A stretch of 16,718 nucleotides of DNA from Rhodoferax sp. (GTDB taxonomy: Bacteria > Pseudomonadota > Gammaproteobacteria > Burkholderiales > Burkholderiaceae_C), in contig VERU01000007.1 in NCBI GenBank assembly GCA_018882485.1, positions 1 to 16,718 of the forward strand, given 5' to 3'. This document shows positions 1 through 7,027 of the stretch, piece after piece (positions within the stretch are counted from its first letter, which is position 1; each line of letters begins with the position of its first letter). The notes below the pieces were generated by a model. It saw only the letters and a program-made list of their open reading frames with translations. It was not told the origin of the DNA and ran no database searches. Made by a program: the position numbers and the translations under genes.

Positions 1-1975
1 AACCCTGAATGCGGTGCGGCACATCGAAGCCCCCGAACGGTTGGCCGATACCGTGGCCGGTTACCTGGACCTCAAGGCGTCGGAGAAACAGGAAGTTCTG
101 GAGTTGCTGGACTTGCGTCAGCGCATGGACCGCCTGCTGGTGCTGCTGGGACACCGCATCGAGGTGATGCGCATTTCGCAGGACATCGAGCAGCACACGC
201 GGGTCAGCCTGGACCGGCGCGAACGCGAATTCCTGCTGCGCGAACAGATGAAATCGATCCAGCGTGAGTTGGGCGAGAACGGCAGCCACGGCGACGCTGA
301 GCTGCAGGAGCTGCGCCAGCGACTGAACGCCGCCAGCCTGCCCGAGGAAGCGGCGCGGCTGGCCGACAAGGAACTGCAGCGGCTCGAGCGCATGCCGGAA
401 TCCTCGGCCGAGCAGGCCATGGTGCGCAACCACCTGGACTGGCTGTGTGAGCTGCCCTGGGCAGCGCCCGCTGCGGACCGCATCGACCTGGCCCAGGCCC
501 GCGAACAGCTCGATGCCGAGCATTTCGGCATGGACAAGGTCAAGCAACGCATCCTCGAATTCCTGGCGGTGCGCCAATTGAAACCCGACGGGCAGGGGCC
601 CATCCTGTGTCTGATGGGTCCCCCCGGGGTGGGCAAGACCTCGCTGGGTCAGTCCATCGCGAAGGCCCTGGGTCGGCCGCTGGTGCGCGTCTCGCTGGGC
701 GGGCTGCATGACGAAGCCGAAATCCGCGGGCACCGGCGAACCTACATCGGGGCACTGCCGGGGCGCATCCTGCAGGCGCTGCGCAAGGCAGGCACACGTG
801 GCTGCGTGATGCTGCTCGACGAGATCGACAAGCTCGGCGCCGGTGCGCAGGGCGACCCGGCCGCAGCCCTGCTGGAGGTGCTGGATCCGCAGCAGAACAG
901 CAGCTTTCGGGACAACTACCTCGCGGTGGCCTGCGATCTGTCGCCGGTGCTGTTCATCACCACAGCCAATCTGCCCGATCCGATCGCGGGCGCCCTGCGC
1001 GATCGCCTGGAGGTAATCCCGCTGTCCGGCTACACAGCCGAGGAAAAGCTGGAGATCGCCCAACGCCATCTGGTGCAGCGGCAACGCGCAGCCTGCGGCC
1101 TGGATACCGGGCAGCTGGATCTGCCCCCGGACACCCTGCTGACCCTCATCCGGCAATACACCCGCGAGGCCGGCGTGCGCAACCTGGAACGCCAGATCGG
1201 CGCCCTGTGCCGCCAGGCGGCGGTGCATTTCGCCAGCGGCGGGCATGAGCCCGTTCGGGTCAGACCGGTCGACCTGCCCAGCCGCCTCGGGCCACCGCCC
1301 TTTGAGAACGAGGTCGCGCTGCGGGTGGGCCTGCCGGGCGTGGCCACCGGATTGGCCTGGACCTCTGCCGGGGGCGATATCCTGTTCATTGAGGCCTGCC
1401 TAACCAGCGGCACGGGCCGCCTGATCCTGACCGGGCAGCTGGGCGAGGTGATGAAGGAGTCGGCCCAGGCGGCGCTGACCTTGGTGAAATCCCGGGCACT
1501 CGCCCTCGGGGTGGACGCCAGCCGTCTGGAGCGGGCCGACCTGCACCTGCACGTGCCGGCGGGGGCCATACCCAAGGACGGGCCCAGTGCCGGCGTGGCG
1601 CTGTTCATCGCGATCGCGTCGCTGCTGCTGGGCAAGCCGGTGCGCAGCGACCTGGCGATGACCGGGGAGATCAGCCTGCGGGGGCTGGTGCTGCCCGTGG
1701 GCGGCATCCGCGAGAAAGTGCTGGCCGCCCGCGCAGCCGGACTGCGACGTGTGCTGCTGCCATCGCGCAACCGGAAAGACCTGCAGGAACTGCCCGATCC
1801 CGTGCGCCATGATCTGGTCTTCGTGTTGCTGGACGATGTCGACGAAGCGCTGCGGCAGGCGCTTGCGCCATCGCAAGCGCCTGCCGCAGGTGACGCCCTA
1901 GCATTTGCGTCATCCGCTCTGCAGGGCAACGGCCCGGCGGTGACTTTGGAACAGCCTGGGGGTGCAGCATGTTGA
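1..1975 (+). CDS. lon: ATP-dependent protease Lon (5' partial)
   Basis: Lon is a cytoplasmic AAA+ serine protease that unfolds and degrades damaged and regulatory proteins. The frame is open from the left edge, so most of the N-terminal substrate-binding domain (about 150 residues by comparison with E. coli Lon) lies outside. Counting from a GTG at 14, a helical linker comes first, then Walker A GPPGVGKT at about residue 202 and Walker B with LLDEIDK near 270. The peptidase domain has the catalytic Ser525 in DGPSAG and Lys568 in GGIREK. Both are offset by 154 from E. coli S679 and K722, so the core is collinear and intact. The conserved fold ends near residue 618; about 35 Ala/Pro/Gly-rich residues follow, and their coding start overlaps a perfect hairpin (1850-1889). 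The stop overlaps the uspA start by 7 bases, which suggests coupled translation. It may be an accessory Lon copy, since the neighbours are not the usual clpX/hupB; this is inferred. Confidence 0.95.
   Translation, partial: TLNAVRHIEAPERLADTVAGYLDLKASEKQEVLELLDLRQRMDRLLVLLGHRIEVMRISQDIEQHTRVSLDRREREFLLREQMKSIQRELGENGSHGDAELQELRQRLNAASLPEEAARLADKELQRLERMPESSAEQAMVRNHLDWLCELPWAAPAADRIDLAQAREQLDAEHFGMDKVKQRILEFLAVRQLKPDGQGPILCLMGPPGVGKTSLGQSIAKALGRPLVRVSLGGLHDEAEIRGHRRTYIGALPGRILQALRKAGTRGCVMLLDEIDKLGAGAQGDPAAALLEVLDPQQNSSFRDNYLAVACDLSPVLFITTANLPDPIAGALRDRLEVIPLSGYTAEEKLEIAQRHLVQRQRAACGLDTGQLDLPPDTLLTLIRQYTREAGVRNLERQIGALCRQAAVHFASGGHEPVRVRPVDLPSRLGPPPFENEVALRVGLPGVATGLAWTSAGGDILFIEACLTSGTGRLILTGQLGEVMKESAQAALTLVKSRALALGVDASRLERADLHLHVPAGAIPKDGPSAGVALFIAIASLLLGKPVRSDLAMTGEISLRGLVLPVGGIREKVLAARAAGLRRVLLPSRNRKDLQELPDPVRHDLVFVLLDDVDEALRQALAPSQAPAAGDALAFASSALQGNGPAVTLEQPGGAAC
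1850..1889. repeat. Perfect 18-bp inverted repeat in the 3' end of lon
   Basis: The left arm (1850-1867) and right arm (1872-1889) are exact reverse complements and enclose a 4-base loop CCAT. The arms are read in frame in lon as LRQALA and QAPAA plus flanks, at residues 613-625. The structure sits where the conserved Lon fold ends and a low-complexity tail begins. No T-run follows, so a classical intrinsic terminator is not evident. It could be an RNA processing or stabilising hairpin within the lon-uspA message, or a REP-like palindrome that became coding. Confidence 0.85.
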
Positions 1976-2397
1976 AGGTACTGATCGCAGTGGACGGCTC
2001 CGAACACGCCCACCGGGCCCTTGAGGCGGTGGCGCAGATGGCCCGCAACGCCGTGTCGCTGCAGGCCACGCTGCTGTGCGTCAGCCCCGAGCCGGTGTTC
2101 TACGGAGATTACACCGCCGACACGATCCAGCGTATCGAGGAGGAACAGCGGCAGCAGCAGGACGGCATCCTGGATCGGGCTCGCAGCCTGGCCGAGCGCG
2201 AGGGCCTGAACCTCACGCCGCCCGAGCGGGCATACGGCGTGATCGCCAACGAAATCGTGCGCGTGGCGCGATCCCGGTTGGTCGATCAGATCGCCATGGG
2301 GACCCGCGGCATGGGCGCCGTCGGCAGCCTGTTGCTCGGCTCGGTGGCCCAACGGGTGGTCCACCAATCGCCCGTGCCGGTGCTGCTGGCCAAGTAG
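1969..2397 (+). CDS. Universal stress protein, UspA family
   Basis: This is a single-domain cytoplasmic universal stress protein of 142 residues, the usual length for the family. It opens with beta-1 and the VDGSEHA segment. Near the C-terminus it carries the nucleotide-binding signature G-x2-G-x9-G-S (residues 111-125: GTRGMG, then GS), so it is probably an ATP-binding type. The central part has a glutamine-rich helix (about residues 52-67). The ATG lies inside the end of lon (7-base overlap), with a purine-rich GGGGG about 6 bases upstream serving as ribosome binding site. Location between lon and other stress genes points to a role in growth arrest or oxygen/energy stress. The specific partner is unknown. 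Confidence 0.93.
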   Translation: MLKVLIAVDGSEHAHRALEAVAQMARNAVSLQATLLCVSPEPVFYGDYTADTIQRIEEEQRQQQDGILDRARSLAEREGLNLTPPERAYGVIANEIVRVARSRLVDQIAMGTRGMGAVGSLLLGSVAQRVVHQSPVPVLLAK

Positions 2398-2421
2398 GGC
2401 GGCACACCGTTGCCGGACCTG

Positions 2422-3156
2422 ATGGCCTCCATGTCGACCCCGACCCTCACTGCGCATGCGCCCGAGAGCCGCGGCCAGCCCATCCGCATCGGGGGGCTGG
2501 GCCTGCCCGCTGCCCTGGCGCTGCCCGCCCGGGCAGTCGGGCTGGTGATCGCGCCAGCGACCGGCCAGGGCGCGCCGGAAATCGGGCGGCAGATCCGGCT
2601 CGGATTGCACCTGAACCGGCTCGGTCTGGGCACTTTGCTGTTCGACCCGGCGCCCCCCGGGGATGCCGCCGCCAGCCAGGTGCTGGAACTGGCGCGGCTT
2701 TCCGCCCAGGTCACGCACACGCTTCGCTGGCTGAAGGAACAGATCGGACTGCGGCATCTGCCCATCGGGCTGCTGGGCCTGCGTCGTGGCGCCGGGGCCG
2801 CACTGCTGGCGGCCGCACGCGAACCCGGCCGCATCCAGGCGCTGGTGACCCAAGGCGGACGACCGGATCTGGCAGGCGCGCAACTGGCCCGGGTGCAGGC
2901 GCCCACCCTGATGCTGCTGGATGGCAGCAACCCCGACGAGCTGATGCGGGGGCAGCAAGCCAGCCAGACCCTGTCCGGACCGCGACGGCTGGAGGTGCTG
3001 ACACCGTCCCTCGGCGACAGCCGGGACCCGGAGCACTTCGATGGCGCGCTGCGGCTGGCCGGTCATTGGTTCCTCAACCACCTGGCCGCACGCGAGCGCC
3101 CGGGTACGGGTCACCCACCCACGGATGAAACTCCATGCCGACAACCTGGATCCTGA
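2422..3156 (+). CDS. Alpha/beta-hydrolase-like protein (dienelactone hydrolase family), nucleophile missing
   Basis: This is a protein of 244 residues from ATG 2422; an in-frame TTG at 2410 would add four, and neither start has a clear Shine-Dalgarno. The fold resembles the hydrolase half of phosphoribosyltransferase/dienelactone-hydrolase proteins: LGLVIAPATG-like strand-loop, IGLLG elbow, QGGRPDLAG, and APTLMLLDG where the acidic residue normally sits. The nucleophile elbow, normally G-x-S-x-G, reads G-L-R-R-G (2776-2790), so arginine replaces the catalytic serine. The usual catalytic histidine near the C-terminus is not evident either; the only nearby one is in DPEHFD. It is therefore probably not a serine hydrolase and may be a binding or scaffold protein. 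It overlaps the next gene by 22 bases. Confidence 0.8.
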   Translation: MASMSTPTLTAHAPESRGQPIRIGGLGLPAALALPARAVGLVIAPATGQGAPEIGRQIRLGLHLNRLGLGTLLFDPAPPGDAAASQVLELARLSAQVTHTLRWLKEQIGLRHLPIGLLGLRRGAGAALLAAAREPGRIQALVTQGGRPDLAGAQLARVQAPTLMLLDGSNPDELMRGQQASQTLSGPRRLEVLTPSLGDSRDPEHFDGALRLAGHWFLNHLAARERPGTGHPPTDETPCRQPGS

Positions 3157-3593
3157 TTGCCGATGCCCAACGGGCACGCTGCTTCGAGCGCGTCGGCGCC
3201 ACCCTGAGTCCGCAGGAGCGGGCCGACTTCGTGGCGCCTCAGCGGCGCCTGCCCCACGGTCGACCGCCGGACCAGGCACTGGCCGACGACCGCAAGGGCC
3301 ACGGGCGCAGGGCCCACGCAGGCACGCAATTCGAACCGCAGACCAGCGAGCACGAGAGGGAACGCGCCCGCTTCGCCGGCGAGCTGGCCGATCACCTGAA
3401 CCAGGGTATCGCACAGGGCCGCTGTGACCGCCTGGCCTTGATCGCCACCGCCCCGATGCTGGGAGCGCTGCGGGAACGCCTGAGCCCGGCGGCGACCCAG
3501 CGCCTGGGCCGGACGGTGGCGCTGGACCTGACCCATTACGATGGTCCGGAACTGCAGCGTCGCATCCAGCAGGCCCTGCTGACCCACCCATGA
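3135..3593 (+). CDS. Host attachment family protein
   Basis: The protein has 152 residues and resembles the family annotated 'protein required for attachment to host cells' (Host_attach, related to the bacterial/archaeal eRF1-like domain). Visible traits are the N-terminal TTWILIADAQRARCFE strand, a charged linker with DDRKGHGRRA and HERERARFAGELADHL, the strand DRLALIATAPMLGALRERL, and a C-terminal TVALDLTHYDGPEL segment. No signal peptide or membrane segment is seen, so it is likely cytosolic despite the name. The ATG lies inside the hydrolase gene, 22 bases before its stop, with a GGATG-like site upstream. It is the last gene of the plus-strand cluster and ends 7 bases from the convergent hss stop. 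Biochemical function is not established. Confidence 0.85.
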   Translation: MPTTWILIADAQRARCFERVGATLSPQERADFVAPQRRLPHGRPPDQALADDRKGHGRRAHAGTQFEPQTSEHERERARFAGELADHLNQGIAQGRCDRLALIATAPMLGALRERLSPAATQRLGRTVALDLTHYDGPELQRRIQQALLTHP

Positions 3594-3600
3594 GCTGCCG

Positions 3601-5019
3601 CTAATTCACCCGGAAGTTCCGGAACTGCCAGGGGTCTTCGGGATCCATGTCCTCATCAAACAGATGGCGGCGCGCCGCGATGGGCGTCCAGTCGCTGTAG
3701 ACCCCCACCACCTCGCCCAGATAAGGCCGGGCCACCTCCAGCACCCCGAACGGGTCCAGGTCTTCGGGCTCCACCAGACCGGCGCGGGGATGCTCCAGGG
3801 CCCAGACCATGCCGGCCATGACACCAGCGGCCACCTGCAGACTGGTGGCACTGTTGGCCGGTGCCAGGTGGCGCGCCTGCCAGTGATTGAGTCGGGATCC
3901 GTACCAGTAGGTTCCGCGGGCATGGCCCATCAGCAGGACCCCCAGTTCGTCCGCGCCCTCGACGATTTCGTCGCGCAACACGCGACGGCGCTGCGGCGGC
4001 TGCCAGTCGCGGCCAGCCCATTCGTCGATGGACAGCAGGGCCTCGTCGCAGGGTCGATAGGCGTAATGCACCGTCGGGCGGTAGACCACGCGGCCGGCCT
4101 CGTGGACGCTCAGGTGATCGGCCAGCGACAGAGACTCGCCATGGGTGATCAGAAACCCGTGGTAAGGGCCCTGCATCGGGGTCCAGCTGCGAACCCGTGT
4201 CGCCAGACCGGGCCTGAGCAGGTAGACCGCCGCATCGCCACCGTCACCATGGCGCATCGCATCTTCGGGCCAATGCCGCTCATGGGTGCCCCAGCCCAGC
4301 TCGGCCGGTTGCAGGCCTTCGGCCATGAAGCCCGCAACCGACCAGGTGTTGGCAAACTCGTCGCGGGGCCGAACCCGGGCTGTGACCTGGCTGTCGTGTT
4401 CGGCGATGTGGACCACACGTACCCCGAGCCGGCGGGCCAGATCCGCCCAGGCCTGCGATTGCGACAGGTCACCCGTCGCCAAGGCCAGGTCATGGGCCAG
4501 ATTCAGCAGGGCCTGCTTGAGCAGGGCAGAGATCAGCCCCGGGTTGGCGCCCTGGGTCAATACCGCCGTGGGTCCCCCCGGATGGGCCCGACCCCAGGCC
4601 AAAGCCTGCTCGCGCAGCGCGTGGTTCGAACGTTGCGACAGCGTCAGCCGCCGGTCGTCGTAGCCGCCGGGCCAGGGCTCGATGCAGGTGTCCAGGTACA
4701 GAGCGCCCCGTGCGTGGCACAGAGCCAGCAGGTCCAGGCTGGAGACATCCACCGACAGATTGACCAGGAAGTCCCCAGGCGCCAGCCGCCCCGACAGCTC
4801 GGGCACCAGGTTGTGCGGGGTCAGCCGGCAGGCCGTGAAGGGCAGTCCCAGTCGGTTCGCCAGGTCCTGGGTGCGATCGGTTGCGGCCACCACCAGCAAC
4901 CGGTCCGGACTCAGACCCAGGTGACGCTGCAACAGCGGCAGCACCGCTTGCCCGACGCATCCAAAACCGAGCAGCAGCAAGCGTCCGGGCAGAGTCGGCA
5001 GGACCCGGGTGGGGCTCAT
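3601..5019 (-). CDS. hss: Homospermidine synthase
   Basis: The enzyme makes the polyamine homospermidine from putrescine by NAD-dependent aminobutyl transfer, in the cytoplasm. The 472-residue protein matches the bacterial family (about 477 residues in Blastochloris viridis). It has an N-terminal Rossmann glycine motif GFGCVG, NLSVDVSSLDLL, YLDTCIEPWPGGYDD, GGPTAVLTQGANPGLIS, EHDSQV, NTWSVAGFMAEGLQPAELGWGTHE, LRPGLATRVRSWTP, TVHYAYRPCDEA, ELGVLLMGHARGTYWYGS, AGMVWALEHPRAGLVE and the terminal YSDWTPIAARRHLF and DPWQFRN. The start at 5019 overlaps the upstream nrdJ stop (ATGA), giving the family-typical N-terminus; the longer open frame upstream is rejected. Expression is probably tied to nrdJ by translational coupling. 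Confidence 0.95.
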   Translation of the reverse strand: MSPTRVLPTLPGRLLLLGFGCVGQAVLPLLQRHLGLSPDRLLVVAATDRTQDLANRLGLPFTACRLTPHNLVPELSGRLAPGDFLVNLSVDVSSLDLLALCHARGALYLDTCIEPWPGGYDDRRLTLSQRSNHALREQALAWGRAHPGGPTAVLTQGANPGLISALLKQALLNLAHDLALATGDLSQSQAWADLARRLGVRVVHIAEHDSQVTARVRPRDEFANTWSVAGFMAEGLQPAELGWGTHERHWPEDAMRHGDGGDAAVYLLRPGLATRVRSWTPMQGPYHGFLITHGESLSLADHLSVHEAGRVVYRPTVHYAYRPCDEALLSIDEWAGRDWQPPQRRRVLRDEIVEGADELGVLLMGHARGTYWYGSRLNHWQARHLAPANSATSLQVAAGVMAGMVWALEHPRAGLVEPEDLDPFGVLEVARPYLGEVVGVYSDWTPIAARRHLFDEDMDPEDPWQFRNFRVN

Positions 5020-6824
5020 GGCGGCGACCCGTTGGCCGGGCCGGTGGATCCGGCACCCACCGGCGCATCGGTACGGCTGCCCTGGCGGTAGACGGTACAA
5101 CCCTTGAGGCCCAGTTCCCAGGCCCGGCGCACCGCCTGTGCGACTTGCGCCACCGTGGCACTGGCTGGCAGCTGCACGGTCTTGGCGATGCCACCATCGA
5201 CCGCAGCCTGAGCCGCTTCCACCACGCGCAACTGCTCCTCGACGCCCAGGTCGGCCGCCTGCACGAAATGGGCTGGCAGGGGTGTCGGCGCCGGCACCCG
5301 CGCCCGGTACTGTCGCCAGGCGGCGTCAGCGACGGGAACGATCTGCCAGGACCCGTCCTTTCCGCGCAGCCGGCGCCCGCCCTCGAAAGCCAGCACCGGC
5401 TCGATACCGGGCGAGATGTTGCCGGCCAGCAGACTGATCGACCCCGCCGGCGCAATCGCCAGCAGGTGGCTGTTGCGCAAACCGTGGCGCGCGATCGCAT
5501 CCTGCAACGCGTGTGGCAGGTTCAGCACGAAGGGGCTGGCGCTCAGGCGCGTCCGATCGAGGGCCGGAAAGCCGCCTTTCTCGGCGGCGTTGTCGATCGA
5601 GCTGCGGTACGCTGCATCGCGGATGACCGCCATGATGCGGGCGGTGAGCTCGACACTGCCGGGCGAGCCGTACCGAAGACCCAGCATCAGCAGCATGTCC
5701 GCCAGGCCCGTGACCCCCAATCCGATGCGCCGGGTCGCCAGCGCGGTGCGCTCCTGCGGCCTGAGCGGAAAACCGGAGAGATCGATCACGTCGTCCAGAA
5801 AACGCACCGCCACGACTGTGGCCGCCCGCAGACCCGGCAGGTCGGGCTCCGGATGTTCGGCGTAGAGATGCCGCACAAACCGGGTCAGATTGAGCGATCC
5901 CAGGTTGCACGCGCCATAGGGTGGCAAGGGCACTTCGCCGCAGGGATTGGTCACACCGATCTGTTCGCGGAACCAGAGGTTGTTGACCCGGTTGATCCGG
6001 TCAACGAACAGCACACCGGGCTCGCCGGCTGCGTGCTGCGCCCGGGTCAATGATTCCCACAGCAGACGCGCCGGCACCCGCCCATAGACCCGGCAGGGCT
6101 GCAGCCCGCTGGCACCCGGCCACAGTCGCATGCAGACCTCGGAGCCAGGTGCCAAGGAACGCCCGGCCAGGGGAAACACCAGCGGCCACGGTGCATCTTC
6201 TTCCACGGCGTGCATGAAGTCGTCGCTGAGCAACACCGCCAGATTGAAATGGGGCAAGACCTGCGGCGCGGCCTTGGCCTGGATGAAAGCCAGGATATCC
6301 GGATGATCGCAACGCAGGCCGGCCAGCAGGGCGCCACGGCGCAGATTGCCCTGCTCCAGCACCGCGCTGGCTGTCTCCCAGACGGCCAGCCACGACACCG
6401 GCCCGGAGGCCTTGCCGTTGCTGCGCACGGCCAGGTCCCCGACGGGGCGCAGCGTGGACAGATCGATGCCCACCCCGCCACCGGCCTGCAGGGTCACCAG
6501 GGTTTCGCGCAGGGCCTGGAAGATGCCGCTGATCGAATCCTCGGGCGGGGCCTGCACAAAGCAATTGAACAGGCTGGCTGCGGGGGCTGTGCCGGCCCGC
6601 GCCAGTATGCGACCGCCCGGCAGAAACAGCCCACCGTCGAGCAGGGCACGAAAGCGCTGACGCCAGACCTCGCGCTGCGTCGGCTCCACCGAAGAGACCG
6701 CCAACGCCACGCGGTCCCAACTGGCCTCAATCGACGGCTCGGCCACCTGACCCGGTGGCTGCCAGCGGTACTTGGACCGCCAGACTCGATCGGCCACGGG
6801 CGTCGACAGGAAAGAGGCGTGCAT
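5016..6824 (-). CDS. nrdJ: Adenosylcobalamin-dependent (class II) ribonucleotide reductase, short form
   Basis: Class II ribonucleotide reductase makes deoxyribonucleotides with adenosylcobalamin, without needing oxygen. The product is 602 residues from ATG 6824. Counting from that ATG, Cys88 (in LFNCF) and Cys306 (in GACNLGSLNL) form the expected redox pair. NPCGE holds Asn293, the thiyl Cys295 and Glu297. LQAGGGVGIDLSTLRP and LLAGNISPGIEPVLAFE are further family landmarks. Two things are odd. The phosphate loop reads APAGSIS where APTGTIS is typical. The protein stops about 16 residues after GCTVYRQGSR with no C-terminal CxxC to re-reduce the active site. There is no N-terminal ATP-cone. 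Its stop overlaps the hss start by 4 bases, and the leader lacks a strong Shine-Dalgarno. A specialised class II paralogue is likely. Confidence 0.93.
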   Translation of the reverse strand: MHASFLSTPVADRVWRSKYRWQPPGQVAEPSIEASWDRVALAVSSVEPTQREVWRQRFRALLDGGLFLPGGRILARAGTAPAASLFNCFVQAPPEDSISGIFQALRETLVTLQAGGGVGIDLSTLRPVGDLAVRSNGKASGPVSWLAVWETASAVLEQGNLRRGALLAGLRCDHPDILAFIQAKAAPQVLPHFNLAVLLSDDFMHAVEEDAPWPLVFPLAGRSLAPGSEVCMRLWPGASGLQPCRVYGRVPARLLWESLTRAQHAAGEPGVLFVDRINRVNNLWFREQIGVTNPCGEVPLPPYGACNLGSLNLTRFVRHLYAEHPEPDLPGLRAATVVAVRFLDDVIDLSGFPLRPQERTALATRRIGLGVTGLADMLLMLGLRYGSPGSVELTARIMAVIRDAAYRSSIDNAAEKGGFPALDRTRLSASPFVLNLPHALQDAIARHGLRNSHLLAIAPAGSISLLAGNISPGIEPVLAFEGGRRLRGKDGSWQIVPVADAAWRQYRARVPAPTPLPAHFVQAADLGVEEQLRVVEAAQAAVDGGIAKTVQLPASATVAQVAQAVRRAWELGLKGCTVYRQGSRTDAPVGAGSTGPANGSPP

Positions 6825-6840
6825 GGGCTTGGGGCAAACG

Positions 6841-6859
6841 GGAACCCGGGGGAACCCGG
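6841..6859. repeat. Tandem GGAACCCGG pair in the nrdJ leader
   Basis: Two exact 9-base copies lie one helical turn apart (10-base period), 17-35 bases upstream of the nrdJ start codon. The spacing would suit side-by-side protein binding, but GC-rich runs of this sort also arise by chance or slippage. No known operator is recognised. Confidence 0.4.
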
Positions 6860-6896
6860 AAAAAGGACCGGGCCTAGCGTAGCGACCCGCCTGCTG

Positions 6897-6923
6897 GCCG
6901 CCTTGCGCATCCGCAAGTGCGGC
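6897..6923. repeat. Hairpin in nrdJ/htrA intergenic region
   Basis: The left arm GCCGC-CTTGCG pairs with CGCAAG-T-GCGGC around a CATC loop, with one bulged T at 6918, giving 6 + 5 base pairs. The inner CTTGCG/CGCAAG arms are identical to the core of the lon hairpin at 1862-1877. It could be a regulator operator, an RNA leader structure or a member of a small palindromic repeat family. Confidence 0.6.
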
Positions 6924-6950
6924 AACCCGGGCCGGCAGACGCCGAATCGG

Positions 6951-6964
6951 TTGAGAAATGCCAA
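6951..6964. promoter_or_regulatory. Degenerate FNR/Anr-like site
   Basis: TTGAG-AAAT-GCCAA matches 7 of 10 positions of the TTGAT-N4-ATCAA consensus. It lies 64 bases upstream of the htrA start and 127 bases upstream of the nrdJ start. The match is weak and is listed because oxygen-responsive control would fit the neighbouring class II reductase. Confidence 0.2.
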
Positions 6965-7027
6965 GGTCCGCGCCCCACCGGTCCCTAGCATGCCGCCTGG
7001 CCGATCCATCCCCATTGCCCCTGCCCC

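Larger units (their letters stand above)
6825..7027. promoter_or_regulatory. Divergent promoter region nrdJ / htrA
   Basis: This 203-base gap between divergent start codons must hold promoters for both transcription units. It contains two tandem copies of GGAACCCGG (6841-6849, 6851-6859), a strong hairpin (6897-6923) and a degenerate FNR-like site (6951-6964). No sigma-70 promoter with two good hexamers is obvious, and neither start codon has a clear Shine-Dalgarno. No ORF of its own is apparent. Confidence 0.6.

Noticed and set aside
1030..3591. 853-codon open frame on the minus strand across lon, usp, hydrolase and host-attachment genes
   Set aside because: It is antisense to four recognisable genes, its translation is low-complexity Arg/Gly/Pro/Ala, and it shows no domain. 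It is an open-frame shadow of GC-rich codon use.
3664..5091. 475-codon plus-strand frame opposite hss
   Set aside because: The opposite strand encodes full-length homospermidine synthase; the plus-strand translation has no family traits.
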